Source: Anarhynchus alexandrinus
Lineage: Eukaryota > Chordata > Aves > Charadriiformes > Charadriidae
Reading direction: 5' to 3'
Assembly (NCBI GenBank): GCA_008711295.1
Contig: VUYV01000124.1
Coordinates: forward strand, 884,575-948,574
DNA: 64,000 nucleotides
Made by a program: the position numbers and the translations under genes
In this document: one piece after another, positions 23,746 to 35,700 of the stretch
Layout: each line of letters begins with the position of its first letter
Numbering within the stretch: the first letter of the stretch is position 1
The notes under the pieces: generated by a model
Seen by the model: only the letters and a program-made list of their open reading frames with translations
Databases searched by the model: none
Told to the model about the DNA's origin: nothing

Positions 23746-26700
23746 GTAAGAACTGCTGTGGTTTGTTTGAACGGGCAAGATCCTTTAGTTTCTATCCTAG
23801 TCTTATAGGCTGCTGTGATGCATGATTAATACTTGAAGCGTGACTGGCAGCAACGGTAACAAAATTAGGATAGCCAGTTAAGTGGCACTAAGTGAGTATC
23901 TTGGGCCAAAAAGACACAGTGCCTTGGAGTGGCCTTGCTCATGAGTTCCTCAAAAGGTCAAGTTCTTAAAAACCTTACGTGTGGCAAAAGCCTCCTCTAA
24001 GAGGCTTGGTAAGTGAAGCTGGTGAAAGAATTGGCTCTGTATTGAGACACACGCAACTAAGATAAGAGCTCTCTGTGCAGGATGCTGATCATTCCTGAAC
24101 AAAATTGAACTGAGAGGATTGCAGTAGATATCCTGCAAATGGGAGTGCTGGCAGCCAATCTCCTGCCATATGACTAGGAGTGGGCACTGTACCAAGCAGT
24201 GCTAATGAAAGTCTATAGCCCCCTGCTACCCTCCTTTAGCATCAGTAAATCTGTCTGATTTTTAGGAATAGGATAAAGTAGAAATAAAGGTCCAAAGTGT
24301 GCCATCCAAGTCCTACAGACACCATGGTTAAGCTATATTGCTTGTCACAAATATCGTTCTGTGTTAACCTTTTGCTGAAAGAAGGGGAAATTTGCCATCA
24401 ATTTAGGGTAGGCCTACTGGTAATAACAGCAGAAATACTAGCTGACTAGGAACAGCCTCTCAAGAGGCATTAGTTTAGAGTCTAGCATTCAATATATGCA
24501 GTTAATTGACTTTTCTGTTGGTCCTTATATTTGGTGAGCATAAGGACTTTACAAATGTAAAATTACTTTACAAATGTAAAACCAAAACCAGCAATGTGTG
24601 AAAGTCACAAACCAGGTTAGTTACACAACTAAAAATTCAGCTTCATCTTCTGGCTTCTAGTTTGCATCCTTCATGTTAAACCTCATTCAGGAGGCACTGA
24701 AAGAAAATGTGTAGTCACCTGAAGACTCAATATCTGGTTGTTCTAATTTAACATGTTCATGTTAGCAGCGGTAAAATGAATTGTGGTGATGTCCTGATTG
24801 TTGGTAGATTGGTTGTTTGTATCCATCATAGTAACAGTCAACATGTTTACCATGCATTGCAAGGAAATGTGACCCAAGTATCTTCTACTGTAGAAGAGTA
24901 TATATATGTGTACGCTGTAATTGTACTATGGTGTAGAATAGATGCAAGCTACTTGGATCACATTTTGATCAGTTCAAGTGTACTGATTGAAAAATTCTCC
25001 TGGCTTTTGGAGGGGAAAAGGAGGAAAGGATGACAGTCCTTACCATGCACTGACAGAGAAAACCCACTATGTAGGACACCAGTGATTGTAAAATGAATTT
25101 CAGGTGTAGTAGGGGTCCTAAGCTTGTATACCTCCCCTAAGCACACACACATATTTCTTTGAAATGCATGGCACATGCAGACTTTTCAATAGTCTTCATC
25201 TAGCCACGATAGCAAGGTCTGAAATGCCTTCAAACAGGGCTGTCCTGGAAAACTGCTCACAAGCGGTGGCTGTGTGTGGTGGTACCATTTTTAAGTTGTC
25301 CTTATGCTCATGAATCTGTAAGTCTTATTGACGCAGACTTTTGGCTGCCTCTTGCAAGCAAGTGCATTGCTATTTTAATGTCATGGGCAATAAAGCCAAC
25401 TTCCTTATTGGGACAGCAGTGGTCCTTTATCAGATCATAGCAATTTGATCAGAAGAGGGTTGAAAAAGCTCTCCAGAAATGATCTTGCTTCACTACCAAG
25501 ATGTTGAATCAGAGCTCTTCCATCTGGAGTGATCTTCTCTTCCTCATAGCTGAATACTTACATGACATCTCACAGCCATTCTCAAACTGCTTTGAGAGTT
25601 TTCAATTAAAATATTTTCCGGCAGCTGGAACTTAAAGAGTGCTTGCTATTATAGTGATGTTTCTACTAGTGAGCATGAGGACCTTTATTTAGAGAGGGCT
25701 GTCAGATGACTAGCTAGCTCTCAGGACATCTTCCCTAGCATCTTTTGCTCTTGATAATACTGAACAGCCAATTTAGCTATGGAAACGTGGTCCTCAGTCT
25801 TTTCTTTTGTGCTTGTCATTAGCAAGATTATTGCTGATTATGTGGGGAGAAATCCTTAGAATCCTCTTTATTTAAACCGAGGTTTTGTCCAAAAATACCT
25901 AAACAGTAATAACTTGAAATGTGGAGATTCAGAGTTTGAGGGTGCATGGCTTTTTGAGCTTGAGCAGACAGACGAAGGATCTATTAGAATTATGGAGTCC
26001 AGCTATCTTTAACTGTCTGTTTTCTGACCTTTGGAACTTGAAAATTGTTGCATTAATTGGGAAATAAGAGAGGAAACTGCTGATTTGCTATCAGTGGTAG
26101 ATTCTGCCATAGCAATGTTAAATGCTAGTGCTACAAAATTAGGCAGAACTAGTTATGCTACTTAGCAAATGCAATGGATGGAGATACTTGCCGATATATA
26201 CATGTTTACAAGCCTCTAACTTGAAAGTGGTTCAATGAGATAGGAACACAAGGCAAAGGGGTTTATTTTCTGTTTTCCTTTGGAACTTGGAGTTGTTAAG
26301 CTGAAGTGGTTATGTTTCATCTCATTGTTCCTGTTGGCTTCTTGGAGGCGGTAGCTGTGAAACTGAAGGACATCTATAGTGTGTAAACAATGACCGAGCT
26401 AGTTCCAGAGTCAGAAGCAATGTAGATTAATCCATAAGGAGCTGTGCCTGAGCAAATTAGTTTATCCAAAAGGTGGAGATTCTCAGCTTGGGCTCAGCAC
26501 TACACTGACACAGCTATGATAATTCTTAGATATGCATAATTGTCTTTGTGCCATGTTGCACAGATGTGCTGGCCTGCTCAAAGCTAGCTTGGAGCTTTTT
26601 GTGCTATGCAGACATAACCATAAGCTCAGAAAGCTGAGGACTTCTTGTGCTTGTTTCAAATCCACTTAGTCAGGAAAGGTCCCCTTTTAAACCACCCCTT

Positions 26701-29700
26701 ATGAAGCAGTTGTGTGTAGAGAACTGATGGTAGCTTAAGCTTGTATCTGTGAAATGCAAGCTTCTCTGTGATGTTCATCATAACAGCACTATATCTGAGC
26801 ACCTCAAAAAAAGAGTGGTTATCTCATGTTAAGCAAATGCCGTCAAAGGTTAACTCCAAGTTCACACTGCAAGTCTGTGGAAGAACCACAGAGAGAGGTT
26901 GTTCTTCATGGAGTCCAGCCCCACCTGTCTCACGCACCCCACAGCGTGATGCTTTGCGACTCTTGTGAGTTAGTCCCCAGCCATCTTGACCTATACCACA
27001 AATTTTCCTTTCCTTCTTCCAGGACTTATTGCCCCTCATAAGACCTTATTGACTTCTTCTATGAGGAAACAAATTGTGTCTGTGGGTTTTCCAAAGTGGC
27101 ATCACCTGCAGTTTAGACCCCATACTAAGTCCTTTTTTCCAGGCTGTTCTATATGCTGTTTCTCTTTATGCAGTATTAAATGTTTGGCCTTATCTATTGC
27201 ATATCTAAATCTGTGACTTCAACCAAATTGTTCTTGGTAACTGCAGCATCTGTTTGTTAATTGGCTCTGACATAGTCTCTCTTCCTTGCTCATCTCTACT
27301 CAGAATGATATTGTGGGGATTACTTCGTCAGCCAATTGCTTTGGTCTTGTCACTGCTCTCGTTACATCTTCCACATCTCCTCTTTGCCATGTTAGACTCA
27401 AACTGTTTCCCTCTTTAATTTTTTTTCATCTATGTAAATCCCTCAGCTGAATCTCCCAGTCTGCTCTGTCAAGATGTCAGCTTTCCTTTCTTGTCTCTAA
27501 CTGCTGCATTTTCAAATAAGCATCATTGTGCTGTCACTAGCGCTGCCCCTAGCACACAGGAGGCCTTTCCCTTAAGAACTTGCAGAACCAATTCGTTGAT
27601 CTTTTTTTTTTTTTTAAACTCCCCTATACTTGTGTATCTATTAAGAAAAACAAAGAAAACACAATAATAAAAAGATGGCTCAGGTTAGGATAGTTGTTTT
27701 GAGTCCTGATACTGTGTCACTGTCTCTTGAACTTTTCCATCTGCCTGTCTTTGTCTCTTGTACTTATGTTTATGCAGTTTCTGGAACAGTATCCATTTTT
27801 GCTTTGTCTTTATGTCCTTTGCAATGGAATTCTTTAGCATAAAGGACCGAGTTATGTATCGGTTGTACAGTGAACTCTATTTACTACTACTTCTGAGGTA
27901 GGGAATAAGAAATGCTTAGCAACACATCACAAAAATTTGATATTTTTATCTTGGGGAACAGATGTTGAGAGTTCTTACTGCAGGATCAGAACTTGGTTGT
28001 AGTATTACTAGTGGCTTCTATGATAACACTTTGACCAAAGCTCTAATTAAGGACTCAGCACATATACTTTATAGAAGTAGAGAAAGCCTTTCATTGACCC
28101 CAGAAGATAGGGGGCACGCTTGATTGTTATTAGTCTGCTTTAGAGTTCACTGATCTTTGACCAGAAACTAGCTCTGTCAAAAGAAATTACCCAATCTGTG
28201 GATTGCAAAGAAAAATAAAAGGTAATTACTTTGTAGCCTGCCTTATGAAGGAGACATAAAGGAAGAAAATAAAGTTTTTCCTCTAGCTAGTCACAAAAAT
28301 AATATCTCCAGCAGTATAATTTTATGTGGGAGAAGGAGCATACATTTATCACTGGGTGCTCCTGAGAATACCCGGTACGAGCTCCCTTTCTTCAGTTAGC
28401 AGGGTCTTTTTGTTTTACCATCAATACATCTCCATTTCCTAAGTCCAGCCCCATTCCTTGAGTTCTTATTCCTGCTAGCAGGGTTAGACACCTAAAGGAT
28501 TAAGCTCTTTCCCTCAGCAAATACTGAGCAGGATCTATATAATGCTTTGCAGTCAGTTTAGATGATGGAGAGTGACCCGCAGCCCTTATTTAAATGCAGA
28601 CCATTTTATACAATCATTAAATAACCAGCCTCTAATGGCGTAACAGTCCATGGGTCCTCCTCTGTCCCCTCTTGTTAAAAAGTAACAGATACAGACTGAT
28701 AACTCTTTAGGGGTGCTAGTGGTTTTGCTTTTCTCACTCCCACTGTAAACCTGATGAAAGTACTGTGATTTTTCTGTATTACTTACTGATTTGAGCCTGG
28801 TCAAAGTCTGGGGATGAGAGAACGGGGAGTCACTAAGAATGCTTTTTCTAGTCAAGTATTTGTTGTCAGTCAATGCAAGCTAACATACATCTTCTCTCTT
28901 AAGAGAAGATCACAATCTCTTAAGTCTTATTGCTTGCCTCTGTAGTAGAAAAGCATTTGTCTGACAAATGGTACTTTTTCCTATGACACTCTTGCTTGAT
29001 TTGCTGTTGGGGGAATGTTTTTGTTTTGTGCTTTAGGGTAGTACAGTCAGCTGTAAGTTTCTGGGAATTTTAGTCTGTATCCTGTAAACTGAAGAGTCAC
29101 AGCTGGTATATTTGCCATGGATGTAAAGGAGGAGGAAGAAGTGTAGAAAGATCCAAGTTTTTTAGGTCAGTGTGATTTGTCAGGTCAGGATATGTAATTT
29201 CTGTCCCTGCTGTACTATTGATGAGTTTTCCTCCTCTTTGTACTTCAGAGAGGTTTTCTTGCCAAAGTATTTTTGGGAGTTTGCTGTTCTACACTCCAGG
29301 AATTTTGTTCTTATTACTTTGCTATGTTTCAGTATTCCTCCCATCCCAGTCTGTTTATCAGTTTTGCAGTTCTCTCTCCTACACTGAAGTGCACTGTTTT
29401 TCTGTCCTTGGAATGAAATAGTAAAAAAACTACTTAGCAATTGCTGGTTAGGAGTGTTCTTTCTTCCACTGGACGTATACCAGTATTTTGAAGACTATTT
29501 TTAGAAGATGGGGGAGGAGCCATCCATTCAACAAATGCACATCTCCTTTAGCAGTCTCAGGCTGACTCCTAGCTGATTTGAGCATAGCCACTTATAAATA
29601 TTGCTTTTTCTTGGAACTGTTCTTGCAGCTTCTTCATGATGCAGCTCTCCTGGGTCGTAATTAAAGTCAAATCTCTTGCTTGCTTCTTGTCTTTTTTTGT

Positions 29701-32700
29701 CCTTATGCTGAAATGAGTGCAGGTGTGGAGGCAAAGGAGAGGATGTCATGGATGAGAGAAGCTGGTAGCAGGCCGCTTAGGAATTACCCGCTGTTTGATT
29801 TGATGAGTTCCTGAACTAAATAGGGTTGGGGGGAAGATGTTCTAATGCTTCCCCTGCTGTACCTCTCTCTGCATTAATCCAGTGAATCCTTTTGGGCTCC
29901 TGGGTGCTGCCAGCAGGAGTAGGATGCAAGTGCTTTGGGGTGCATTCAAGAAAGAAAGGGGAACTGGCAGCTTGCTGTCCTCCAGCCCTTCTATCCTTTC
30001 CATCTCCTCTGCTTTCTCACTTCTGCAGGGGTCACCGGGAGGCAGATGGTGCTGCAGTACACTTTTTACTTTTTTCACCTGGGTTGTTAATGCCTTGCTT
30101 TGGGATCGCAGGAAGGCAGAAGTTTCACAGTCCTTTGTCTTGCCTATCAGAACACTCTGCAATTGGGAAAATAACCAAAGTAACTATTTTCTAGGAAGAC
30201 TGGAACTGTAATACAAGTAAGTTTGTAAATGCCTCTCTTAACAAGGACAATGGTATAAAGTAGTGTCCATACAGGTAATCTAGTTACCCTTAGTATTGAG
30301 GAAGACTAGTACTTACAGCATGAACTCGCTTGCTGACTTGCTGTCTTCTGGGTAAGTCTCTCACCTGGATGTGGTCTCTGCTGCTACAGCTGTGACATTG
30401 GAGTGGCAATTGGTAGCTGTGTGCCCACATTAACATCCATGGAGAACTTGAAGGGTACTTAGGATACAGAGTAATGACTTTTGCTTCATTGTTTACTGTT
30501 CTCTTCAGGAGTTAGATGACACTCTTAAATTAGTGTTATTTCTGCAGCAGTTACATTTACCTTGAAATCTTTATTAATTTTGAGTTCTTGCAAAAGTAAT
30601 TTTTCAGTTAGTAAACAGGTTAGTAGGCTGTCTAGTCTTACTTCTGCTTTCAGCAGTTTCATGAAACTCAGCTGTCATCTAGAGGGTAACTTATCTAGTA
30701 ATAGCAATATTTCAGTCAATATTGCCTCTTAGGTTAGGGACGAGTCCAATCAAAATGGATTACTTCCCATCCCCTTATGTTTTTGTCCACAGCTGTCTTA
30801 AAATCTTTGAAACAGGGTCTCTCTCTTTGGGTAGACTTGTTAAGCAGGATTTAACTCTTATCTCTCTCTCTCTTTCCTGAAAGAGTCCTGTAATAGATAG
30901 ACGTGTGCTTCAGACATGGGCAGCCTCAACCCTTCATTGCAGGGACCTATAGGTCCTGTTGAGAGTCATTCTGTTAGGTTCTGTACAAACCCATGAAAAT
31001 AGTGTCCCTGAATTCCTTTGCCAGAGCTGTGGGAATGAACAGGATAACTTTGGTCTGAAAAAGATACTCAGTTCAGGGATACTATTTTCGTGGGTGTGTA
31101 CAGAGCCTAACAGAACAAATCTCAGAACCCGTAGGATGTACTGCAGTGAAGGCAAATAAGCAGGTACAAAAAACTTCAGCTTAGAAAACACCTCTTACAA
31201 ATGCTTTCCTTTGGTTGAGCCACATCTGCACCCATCATGGGGAATAAGACCAAAACTAGCTGAAGCTTAGGAGGAGTGTTGGAATCTAACCTTAAATCCT
31301 CAGGCTGTGTCTGACCCCTCTGTTATTTTGCCCTCCCTGCATCCAGTGTCAGGTCACTCAATTTGGGCTTGAGGCTCTGTAGGACTCCAATCCTGAAAAT
31401 GCTGATGTCTGCTGTCAGCTTGGCTGAAGTCTAGGAGATTCCTGAAGGCAATAATGATAAATATATTTAAGTGTTTGCTGGGCCAATGATTAATAACTTA
31501 CTTCTGAATACCAGATTGTAACTACTGGTATGATGTACACAATTTTATAAACTAATCCATTGATACAGCCCTTTTAGGAGAGTTTTCCCAAGCTCCCATA
31601 AAATGTTTACATTGTAACAAGTAACTCTTTGAGTAGTAGAATTAATGAAGTCTAATTTCTAGATGTCTGCCTCCCATTATCCAGTGCTTATATGCATCTT
31701 CTGTCTTTTGGGTAAGAAGCAGTATGTGTGCTGTCATGCACCGGTCAGCATGCTTGCTGGCTAGCAAGTACTGGTGTGACTGCTCAGCCTCGTACTCTGT
31801 CTTGGTGGCTGTGTGGAGTGGACAAGAGACAACCTTTTCCATCAGAAAGGTTATTAGAGTCTTTCTTTTCTACTCTGCTGTTTGTTGTCATCAAACTTAT
31901 GTTTTAGAGGCACTTATTTCTCTGTCAAATATGTCTGTTTGTTGTATGTGAAAGACTTGAGTAATGGCATAAATGACATTTTCCATGGGAAGTCGTACAG
32001 AACAAAAGGTATAGGAGACAAACTAAGGTAGGAAACTAGAGCTGCTTGGACTTAAAAGTCAGCCTTGATTCTTCTTGAGCATCTGCTTATGATCAAAATC
32101 TTCTCTTGTTTGGAGGCCTCTAAAAGCTAGGAGGAAGCAATGACATCCTGAGGTCCCTTCCAGGCTGAATTGGTCTATGATCTTGGTGGGAACAGGGTTT
32201 GAATTATCATAGTCTAGAGCCCCTCTCCTGGCTCTACTGATGTCATGGGTTTTATAGCAGAGAGTTTCTCTTCCTCACAGGGAGCTATCCAATCCTTTTT
32301 CTCACTTGGTAGCAAGAAATGGTTGGGAATATCAACAGAAGTTTCTCCTGGGGCAAAGGAGTTTCCAGCTGCTTTTTTAATAGCCTGTTTCACTAGAGTT
32401 GCTGGGGTAAGCCAGATGTGCTGCTTTGCATTCATGCACTGTCTTTCCGGGAGTAGTTGTGAGGAGCTCTGCAAAGATGTGAATTTTGGTGGCAGTACTG
32501 TACTGTGGTGCAGGTTATTCTTCTCAGATTTGTCTTATAGGCTGTAGTTAAAGGAAGAAGTCTGCTTTATAGGTTTCTCTCTTACTTGTTTTCAATGCAC
32601 ACTGAAATTCTGATGTAATGACCTAACAGCAGGAGTTGGGGCTTTAGGCATGCACCCGTAAGACTCTTGTGTGAATCTACCTCGGGTTAAGAACTCAGAT

Positions 32701-35700
32701 TTTTAGAGTTAAAACACAACTGCCAAAATTTAGAAGCTGTGTCATAAACAACTGTTCTGTGTTGAGGTGGGCAGATCTAACAGATCTGTTCTGTTTCCAG
32801 GTTTAATGATTGATATGATACTTTGTCCTTAAGATCAGTTACCTAAAATTGTCTCAGTTTTGTATTTTAGAAGTTCAGGGCTGCTTAAAAGGTTGCAGAT
32901 CTTGTTTTAGCTTCCTTTGCCGTTTCTCCCTCTGATTTCAGGTGTTACTTTGAATTCTTGTAAGCATTATCTTTTTTAAATGTTTCTGAACTGTGAGCAG
33001 AATTGCTTGTATTGCCAGCATTAAGTAATGCTCTAAGGGAAATAGTATTTTTTTTTCCACTTGATTATTTTGACTGCTTGTACTTGAAGACTGATTTGTT
33101 TCAGATGTTTGCAATTTTATACTAGTGTATATTTACATGGGCTGTTACAAATCTTGTAGCTTATTTTTCCATTAATTGAAAAGTGTGTTAAATTTGTATC
33201 CACTTTATTGATATAGTGGATGTGTATCAGAAGATATTGTGTACTAGTTGTCAGACAAGTCTAATGACTCATAAGCTTAATTATTTATATAATGGTGTCT
33301 TTCTTAATTGCAGAAAACATATGTATTTTAGTTATTAAAAATACTCTGTTAAAATCAGGTCAAGCAAAGAATAAGATTTCAAAATGCAACAACAAAAGTA
33401 CCAATGTAAGTCAAAATGACAGTGTAAGACTAGCAAATGAAGGCACTGATGAATACTATGCCAAGCACTCTTGATTTTTGTTTTGAGCTATTGTGTCGTC
33501 GTGGCACAGGTCTGGCTTGCACTGCTTCCATGAATATTAGCAAGCCTGAAAGGGTTCATAAAATGTTTTAAAAGGAGAAAACTGTTGTAAAAATGTCTGA
33601 TTCTCTTAATGTGTTTGTTTTGCCTGGAGGCAGATTTAAAGTTATGTGAGTACAGGTCATTGGAAACTCTGTTCTATTTTATGGGTTTTGTTCCTAAGCT
33701 TTTAACATGTTATTGTTTTAATAACACTGTTTCCAAGAAATTCATAGGCAGGAATGTCATTTTAGCAGTTCTTGTTTCTTGTCTCTTCCTAAACAGTTCT
33801 ACTCTTATTATGGCTTGGATCTAGGTATAATACATTTCCAAGTGTGGGTGTCAAGGAGGCTTCAGACTTAAATGTGTTCCACAGCAGCATGGTATGAATT
33901 TTTGTGTCCTCCTTAGAGAGGACTTTAGCTGTGAAGTTATCTGTTTTTCCTGCTGGAGACCTTCACCTTCAGTTCAGTTCAACTTGGGTGCAGTGACTGC
34001 ACAGGGGGCTGGATGACAGTTGCTCGCAGAAATGTAATTAAAACTATAAAAGAAATCTAACCAGGATTCTAACCTATGGTAGAGTAAAGATTATTCTTTC
34101 TAAAAGAGAATCTTCTTCTGAGAGCTGTAACAAAAATGTAAATGAGTCTCTGATACTAGAAATGACAAAATAGAGAAGGGACTAGAGAGATATGCTTCTT
34201 GTCTTAGGTTAGACATACAAAGTTTTCATTCTTAATTGCCATTGATGTGCAATTTAAGGAAGGTTTCATATTTACCCTCTGCTTTTCATATCAGAGATGT
34301 GGAGCTCTTGAGCAATGTGGGAATGGACACAGCTATGGGAACAGGAGTCCTTTGTACATGCAACAGAAGGTGGTACCATGCAAATTTCTTTAGAGATGAG
34401 AAGCAAAACAGAGAATTGGGACTTGACCCCAATGGGGATTAGTATTTCGACACTTATTACACCCACTCTGACTTTAAATGTCTTAAAGGAACTTGCTCAA
34501 GGAAAGTGAATTTGACTACTGATGTGGGGATTGCTGTGGATGGTTCTTTGAGAGTATCATCCCTGTGCTCAGCAGTGGTTGAAGAAAAGTGCACAAGAGC
34601 GAGGAACACCCGATGACATACAAGCATATTCAACAAAAGGAAGGGTGGTGTTTTGGTTCTATTGGTTTGGGTTTTGGTTTTGTTTCTTCCCTCCCCCCCC
34701 ATGGAATTTATTGTAACAGAATGTTGCAGTATCCAAAACTATGACTAGGTTCACAAAAGGGGTTAGGCAACATCCTAGCGGATAGGTCTACTGGTTTTCT
34801 ACCAAACATGAGCGTCTAGATGCAACCACTGCTTGGGAAATCCTTTGACATCTGACTACTGAGAGCTGGTAAAGCATGCTAGGAAACATTTACTCTTTTC
34901 ATGTCTAAACTCTTTCTCACTCGTTACCGAGTCCTGTGAGACACAGTGTTGGACTAGCTGGACTTGAGTGCATTACTGTGCTCCTGGGTGACTTGCTCGT
35001 CTGAATCATTCCTGAGTTCTGTCCTGCAAGGAAGTCTGAAAGAGCCTAGAGCCTTAGAAGGGGGTAACAGCTCAGTTCTTTGGGTGTCTGATTTTATATT
35101 CAGTGTAACTTTTCTGCTGGAGTGATCTGGATTATTGATCTGGAACCAACTTACTTTGTCTGGCTCAGCAATCCAGTTCTTCTTCCCACAATAAGTTGCC
35201 CTGGCATTAGCAGTTGTTAAAGTACATTGAATGTGAAAGAAGGCTGATGGTGTGGACATTTACATTAGCTCAGCTTGTGATAATTTCAGCTGTAGTGGAG
35301 TTTGTCTGAGTAGACTCCTGTTTCTTACTGGTGAGAATACATTGCAGAGCAGTGCACAGTCACTGGACAGTGCACAGTCCACAGTTTTTCATTCTGAACA
35401 CTGTTCCCAACCATAATCTGGCATGCTGTTTACTTCTTATTTTTTGGCACACTGGCTGTTTTTTATTTTTCTTCAAAGCCTAGATGCTGCTGATAGATCC
35501 GACCAGAGCAAATGGGGCTGGCTGAGCCTTAAACTAATTTGCTGATCTAAGAATAAACTTGTTCGAAGAAACCATTTGTTACTTCATGGCCTCTGTGGAT
35601 CGTGAGGCCTTCCAACTGTACTCGTAGGAGGGAAGTAGCCAAGGAGCTTCCAGAAGTTGAGAGGCGAGTGAGAGGGGTTGGAAGCCCTGCTCCTTTCAGC

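Noticed and set aside
23165..23778. Minus-strand ORFs of 111 and 122 codons
   Set aside because: They are antisense to ZFYVE1 coding exon 1 and have no independent support.
35345..35385. Repeated CAGTGCACAGTC near 35.35 kb
   Set aside because: Two short imperfect copies that do not form a convincing hairpin or repeat family.
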